From: Dehalococcoidia bacterium
GTDB lineage: Bacteria; Chloroflexota; Dehalococcoidia; JACQUA01
Assembly: GCA_030689845.1 (NCBI GenBank)
Contig: JAUYHV010000273.1
Location: forward strand, 1 to 17,178
DNA: 17,178 bases
Direction of reading: 5' to 3'
The position numbers were made by a program, and so were the translations under genes. Below the pieces are notes generated by a model. The model was not told where the DNA came from and did no database searches. It worked only from the letters and a program-made list of their open reading frames with translations. This document shows, one piece after another, positions 15,313-17,178 of this stretch; within the stretch, counting starts at the first letter, position 1; each line of letters begins with the position of its first letter.

Positions 15313-15969
15313 TTATTTTGTATCAGTCTGTCGGAGCTTGTTGTTACCGATTTCCCTTTGAATAATTGCCAGGGTAAGGTCACCCCTGGTTTTTTCCAGG
15401 ATACCCCGGACAACATCGGTTGTCCGTCTCAGGCCATAAGTTATGGCATCCGGAAAGTCCATTTTTATCAACTCGTCATATATATCATCCATGTCGGACA
15501 ATATTCTTTCACATGGGGAAAGGTCCCCGTTCCTCATGGAATCGAGAAGAAAACGCCTGAGTTCCCCTACGGCTTCACCCATACCGTTAAGGTAAGAGGC
15601 ATAGCTTACGCCAACGGCTTCTGGTCCCGGCACGGGCTTTCCCGTAATTAACGCCAGTGTTATATTTCCTTCAGCATACTCTTTTTGTGCATCATGAATA
15701 AATCCCGAATTGGCCAGGTCACCATAATCAGCCAGTGCCCGGCCTGCCTCCTCCAACCTCAGTTTGCCGGAATTAAGCAGGCTGCCGGCTTTTTCATATT
15801 CCTTACGGTGCATTGCCCGTATGGCTTCTGCGCTGTAACGGATTACCTCGCGGCAGGCGCGTATCCCCTGCTCGCGGGCAGCGTCTTTTGCGACGAGTTT
15901 TTGCCTTATTCTGGCGCCGATATCACTGAGTTGAGGCACGGGGGCAGGTCTCTTTTCCCTTTTTCCCAT
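15313..15969 (-). CDS. Translin-family RNA/DNA-binding protein
   Basis: This 218-residue all-helical protein matches the translin family (predicted RNA-binding proteins shared by eukaryotes, archaea and a few bacteria). Signature blocks are the helical N terminus with EVIRYSAEAIRAMHRKEY (41-58), IHDAQKEYAEGNI (91-103), SYASYLNGMGEAVGELRRF (122-140) and the highly characteristic GLRRTTDVVRGILEKTRGDLT (169-189). Acidic residues E97 and E100 in QKEYAE have the spacing of the two Glu of the TRAX nuclease centre, so RNase activity is possible, but I cannot confirm the other acids without alignment. The basic N terminus (GKREKRP) could contact nucleic acid. The ATG has AAAGG about 7 nt upstream. 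It follows ThiD2 by 51 nt and precedes the Mo subunit gene by 74 nt. Bacterial function of the family is not established. Confidence 0.85.
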   Translation of the reverse strand: MGKREKRPAPVPQLSDIGARIRQKLVAKDAAREQGIRACREVIRYSAEAIRAMHRKEYEKAGSLLNSGKLRLEEAGRALADYGDLANSGFIHDAQKEYAEGNITLALITGKPVPGPEAVGVSYASYLNGMGEAVGELRRFLLDSMRNGDLSPCERILSDMDDIYDELIKMDFPDAITYGLRRTTDVVRGILEKTRGDLTLAIIQREIGNNKLRQTDTK

Positions 15970-16020
15970 TATTGCCTTTTCTTTGTATCATATTTCCAGG
16001 AGTACCGGTCAATCTTTTTT

Positions 16021-16476
16021 TTAACCAGAGTTATTCTCTTGAAAACGAGTTAATATGTCCTTCTCTAACTCGTATAGAGAATATCTCATTTCCTTTAATT
16101 TTGCCCAGTCAAAGGCCTTATTAAGTTCTGGCAACTTGGCCAACTCCTCCATGGTACGCAGCGACTCCTGGACCCGCTTTGCGTTGGAACGAATGATGGA
16201 TATCAAGTCTTCCCTTGAGGGGTCCGGATCAAAATCCGCATCCCGCCCGATATCCCCGGGCGAATCCCTTGATGTGAGGAGTTCCTTTTGCCATGGAATC
16301 GCTGCCCCGGCCAGGTAATGGCGCAAACCTTTGAGGCGTCCGGATAAAGAACTATCGTTAAAGGTGAAACGCACCAGGTCCTCCAGGAGGCGAAGTCCTT
16401 CGCTGGCCCTGTTCAAACTTGCATCCATGATACGCCACTCAGGAGAACTCATCATTTCCCTTTTTTTTATTTTCAT
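16021..16476 (-). CDS. thiD2: ThiD2-family HMP-phosphate kinase domain protein
   Basis: The protein matches the ThiD2 family, first seen as the N-terminal domain of some ThiE proteins and described as an alternative 4-amino-5-hydroxymethyl-2-methylpyrimidine phosphate kinase in thiamin synthesis. Family blocks are the MDASLNRASEGLRLLEDLVRF segment in the N-terminal part, SGRLKGLRHYL, SRDSPGDIGRD, DLISIIRSNAKRVQESLRTMEELAKL and the C-terminal MRYSLYELEKDIL. No ThiE domain is fused. The frame opens at a TTG (16524-16522), but the family homology starts later; I prefer the ATG at 16476-16474 (151 residues), preceded by a G-rich stretch, and the ATG pair at 16455-16450 after AAGGGA is an alternative. 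It lies just downstream of the FmdB-like gene and 51 nt before the translin gene. Cytoplasmic; no membrane segment. Confidence 0.8.
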   Translation of the reverse strand: MKIKKREMMSSPEWRIMDASLNRASEGLRLLEDLVRFTFNDSSLSGRLKGLRHYLAGAAIPWQKELLTSRDSPGDIGRDADFDPDPSREDLISIIRSNAKRVQESLRTMEELAKLPELNKAFDWAKLKEMRYSLYELEKDILTRFQENNSG

Positions 16477-16535
16477 AGATAACCCCCGCGCTCTTCCGTT
16501 AATTAACCCGCTGGAAACACGCAACTGTACCTGTA

Positions 16536-16931
16536 TTAATCCTCACCTGCACCCCCATCTCCTGCTCCGTCCCCTTCTTGTTTCAAATTCCTGACAAGCT
16601 CCGAAGGCATCTCACCTTTTTCCATCCTCTCCACCATTTCCTGGTGCTCGGGGGCTACCTCCTCATCCATACCCTGGCTCATCCTGTTGTTCCATTCAGC
16701 AAGAGACCTGGGGTCCTCGGAGAGCATACCCCTAACCAGTTGCTGGTCGTCGAGAATGCCCTCATAAACGTCCCTGTCAGATTTACTTCTAACCGAGAAA
16801 GTTGAGAACGCCTTCGACGATTTATTGCTCTTGCAGTAAGGACAAGACTGAGTCTCGTTACTTCCCTGGCTGCGAACAAGAACACTGAATCTGCGGTGAC
16901 AGTTGCTGCAAATATATTCATAAACGGGCAT
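16536..16931 (-). CDS. FmdB-family zinc ribbon protein
   Basis: This 131-residue protein begins MPVYEYICSNC, the standard opening of FmdB-type zinc ribbons. Two CxxC knuckles (C8/C11 and C30/C33) would bind one zinc. After about residue 45 the family part ends, and a long acidic, Met- and Glu-rich tail follows (about 55-131), finishing in a Gly/Asp/Glu-rich end that looks disordered. The family was named from a putative regulator beside a formamidase/amidase gene; its function is poorly known. The ATG has an AGGT SD 8 nt upstream and a probable extended -10 promoter 30 nt upstream, so it likely starts the operon with thiD2 and the translin gene. Confidence 0.88.
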   Translation of the reverse strand: MPVYEYICSNCHRRFSVLVRSQGSNETQSCPYCKSNKSSKAFSTFSVRSKSDRDVYEGILDDQQLVRGMLSEDPRSLAEWNNRMSQGMDEEVAPEHQEMVERMEKGEMPSELVRNLKQEGDGAGDGGAGED

Positions 16932-16960
16932 GATACGCTACCTGGTACTTCTCAGGTTGT

Positions 16961-16969
16961 ATTTTAGCA
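16961..16969 (-). promoter_or_regulatory. Extended -10 promoter for the fmdB-like/thiD2/translin operon
   Basis: The minus strand reads TGCTAAAAT, matching TGnTATAAT with one mismatch, 30 nt before the ATG of the FmdB-like gene. The -35 position (about TTCGCG) is poor and falls inside the left arm of the inverted repeat at 16980-16992. Between this box and the ATG a 5-bp hairpin (arms at 16940-16944 and 16953-16957) covers the SD AGGT, which could modulate translation. Confidence 0.45.
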
Positions 16970-16979
16970 CAATCCAGGT

Positions 16980-17128
16980 TTCCCGCGAAACGAGTGTAGA
17001 TAACCACTACCCAATAGCCATGGGATTAACAGAGGCTCCCGTGAAACTTATAAAAGTGCTTACAAATCCCCCTTGATCCGCCTTTAATAAAGGGGGATCA
17101 AGGGGGATTTTATGGCGTTTCGCGGGAA
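16980..17128. repeat. MITE-like element: 13-bp inverted arms enclosing a 47-bp palindrome
   Basis: The arms TTCCCGCGAAACG (16980-16992) and CGTTTCGCGGGAA (17116-17128) are perfect reverse complements. Inside them, 17064-17110 is a near-perfect palindrome: 16-bp arms starting AAATCCCCCTTGATCC, one mismatch, then CCTTT-AAT-AAAGG. The C-run/G-run palindrome is of a style dispersed in many bacterial genomes. No reading frame is seen inside, and no clear target duplication flanks the outer arms. It could be a non-autonomous mobile element, a REP-like insertion nested in an older one, or a structured RNA. The region 16932-17178 has no gene. Confidence 0.6.
17064..17110. repeat. 47-bp palindrome of the CCCCC/GGGGG interspersed type
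   Basis: The two 16-bp arms (17064-17079 and 17095-17110) are exact reverse complements, and an inner 5-bp stem (CCTTT/AAAGG, 3-nt loop) continues after a single G-G mismatch. As RNA from either strand it would form a very stable hairpin of about 21 bp. No T run beyond the stem supports terminator function. It resembles short palindromic interspersed repeats of environmental bacteria. Confidence 0.75.
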
Positions 17129-17178
17129 GCTCTTAACACCTCTCTTTTTTTCCAACTGGGAAAATGTGTTAGAATTTC

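Noticed and set aside
16993..17063. Known riboswitch (TPP, cobalamin, c-di-GMP) upstream of the FmdB-like gene
   Set aside because: None of the conserved core motifs of these classes is present; only short weak hairpins are visible.
17064..17110. Intrinsic terminator
   Set aside because: The stem is very strong, but no T run follows it on either strand beyond the few T of the stem itself, and no gene in the window ends into it.
1..17178. CRISPR arrays, tRNA or rRNA genes, transposases
   Set aside because: No regularly spaced direct repeats, no tRNA-like cloverleaf sequence and no transposase-like protein were found on either strand.

Overview
This window is about 17.2 kb with every supportable gene on the minus strand, so transcription runs from high to low coordinates. 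The gene content (bacterial PheS/PheT, a translin-family protein, a stand-alone ThiD2-type kinase, an NrfD-linked molybdenum oxidoreductase and no aerobic respiratory genes) suggests an anaerobic Gram-positive bacterium of the Firmicutes, perhaps near Peptococcaceae/Desulfotomaculum-Pelotomaculum. That placement is inferred from gene style and strong AGGAG-type ribosome binding sites, not from a marker-gene comparison.

Layout in the direction of transcription. (1) 17178-16932: a non-coding leader holding a 47-bp near-perfect palindrome nested inside 13-bp inverted arms (MITE-like), then a likely extended -10 promoter. (2) 16931-15313: an FmdB-type zinc ribbon, ThiD2 (HMP-phosphate kinase family) and a translin-family RNA/DNA-binding protein. 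(3) 15238-12944: a xanthine-dehydrogenase-family molybdenum subunit with no FeS or FAD partner beside it. (4) 12943-12695: a 249-nt gap with a perfect 7-bp inverted repeat, two copies of a TATAAT-containing motif and a GC-rich hairpin. (5) 12694-11942: an SDR dehydrogenase. (6) 11784-7557: a three-gene complex, Mo-bisPGD catalytic subunit, four-cluster ferredoxin subunit and NrfD/PsrC-type membrane subunit, with Shine-Dalgarno sequences overlapping the preceding stop codons. The catalytic subunit has no Tat signal. (7) 7402-5337: a second SDR and an M24 (creatinase/Xaa-Pro peptidase fold) protein that lacks both metal-binding aspartates. (8) 5178-4185: an unrecognised pair, a small winged-helix protein and a three-TM membrane protein. 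(9) 4137-3: pheS, pheT and a flavin-reductase-like protein translationally coupled to pheT.

The central 10 kb (15238-5337) reads as an accessory redox or catabolic island placed between housekeeping genes. It combines a Mo hydroxylase-type subunit, two NAD(P)-dependent SDRs, a membrane-linked Mo oxidoreductase facing the cytoplasm, and a creatinase-like hydrolase. A plausible reading is stepwise oxidation and C-N or similar cleavage of an organic substrate, with electrons delivered to or drawn from the quinone pool by the NrfD complex. The substrate cannot be read from the sequence. No RNA genes, CRISPR arrays, transposases or complete insertion sequences were seen.
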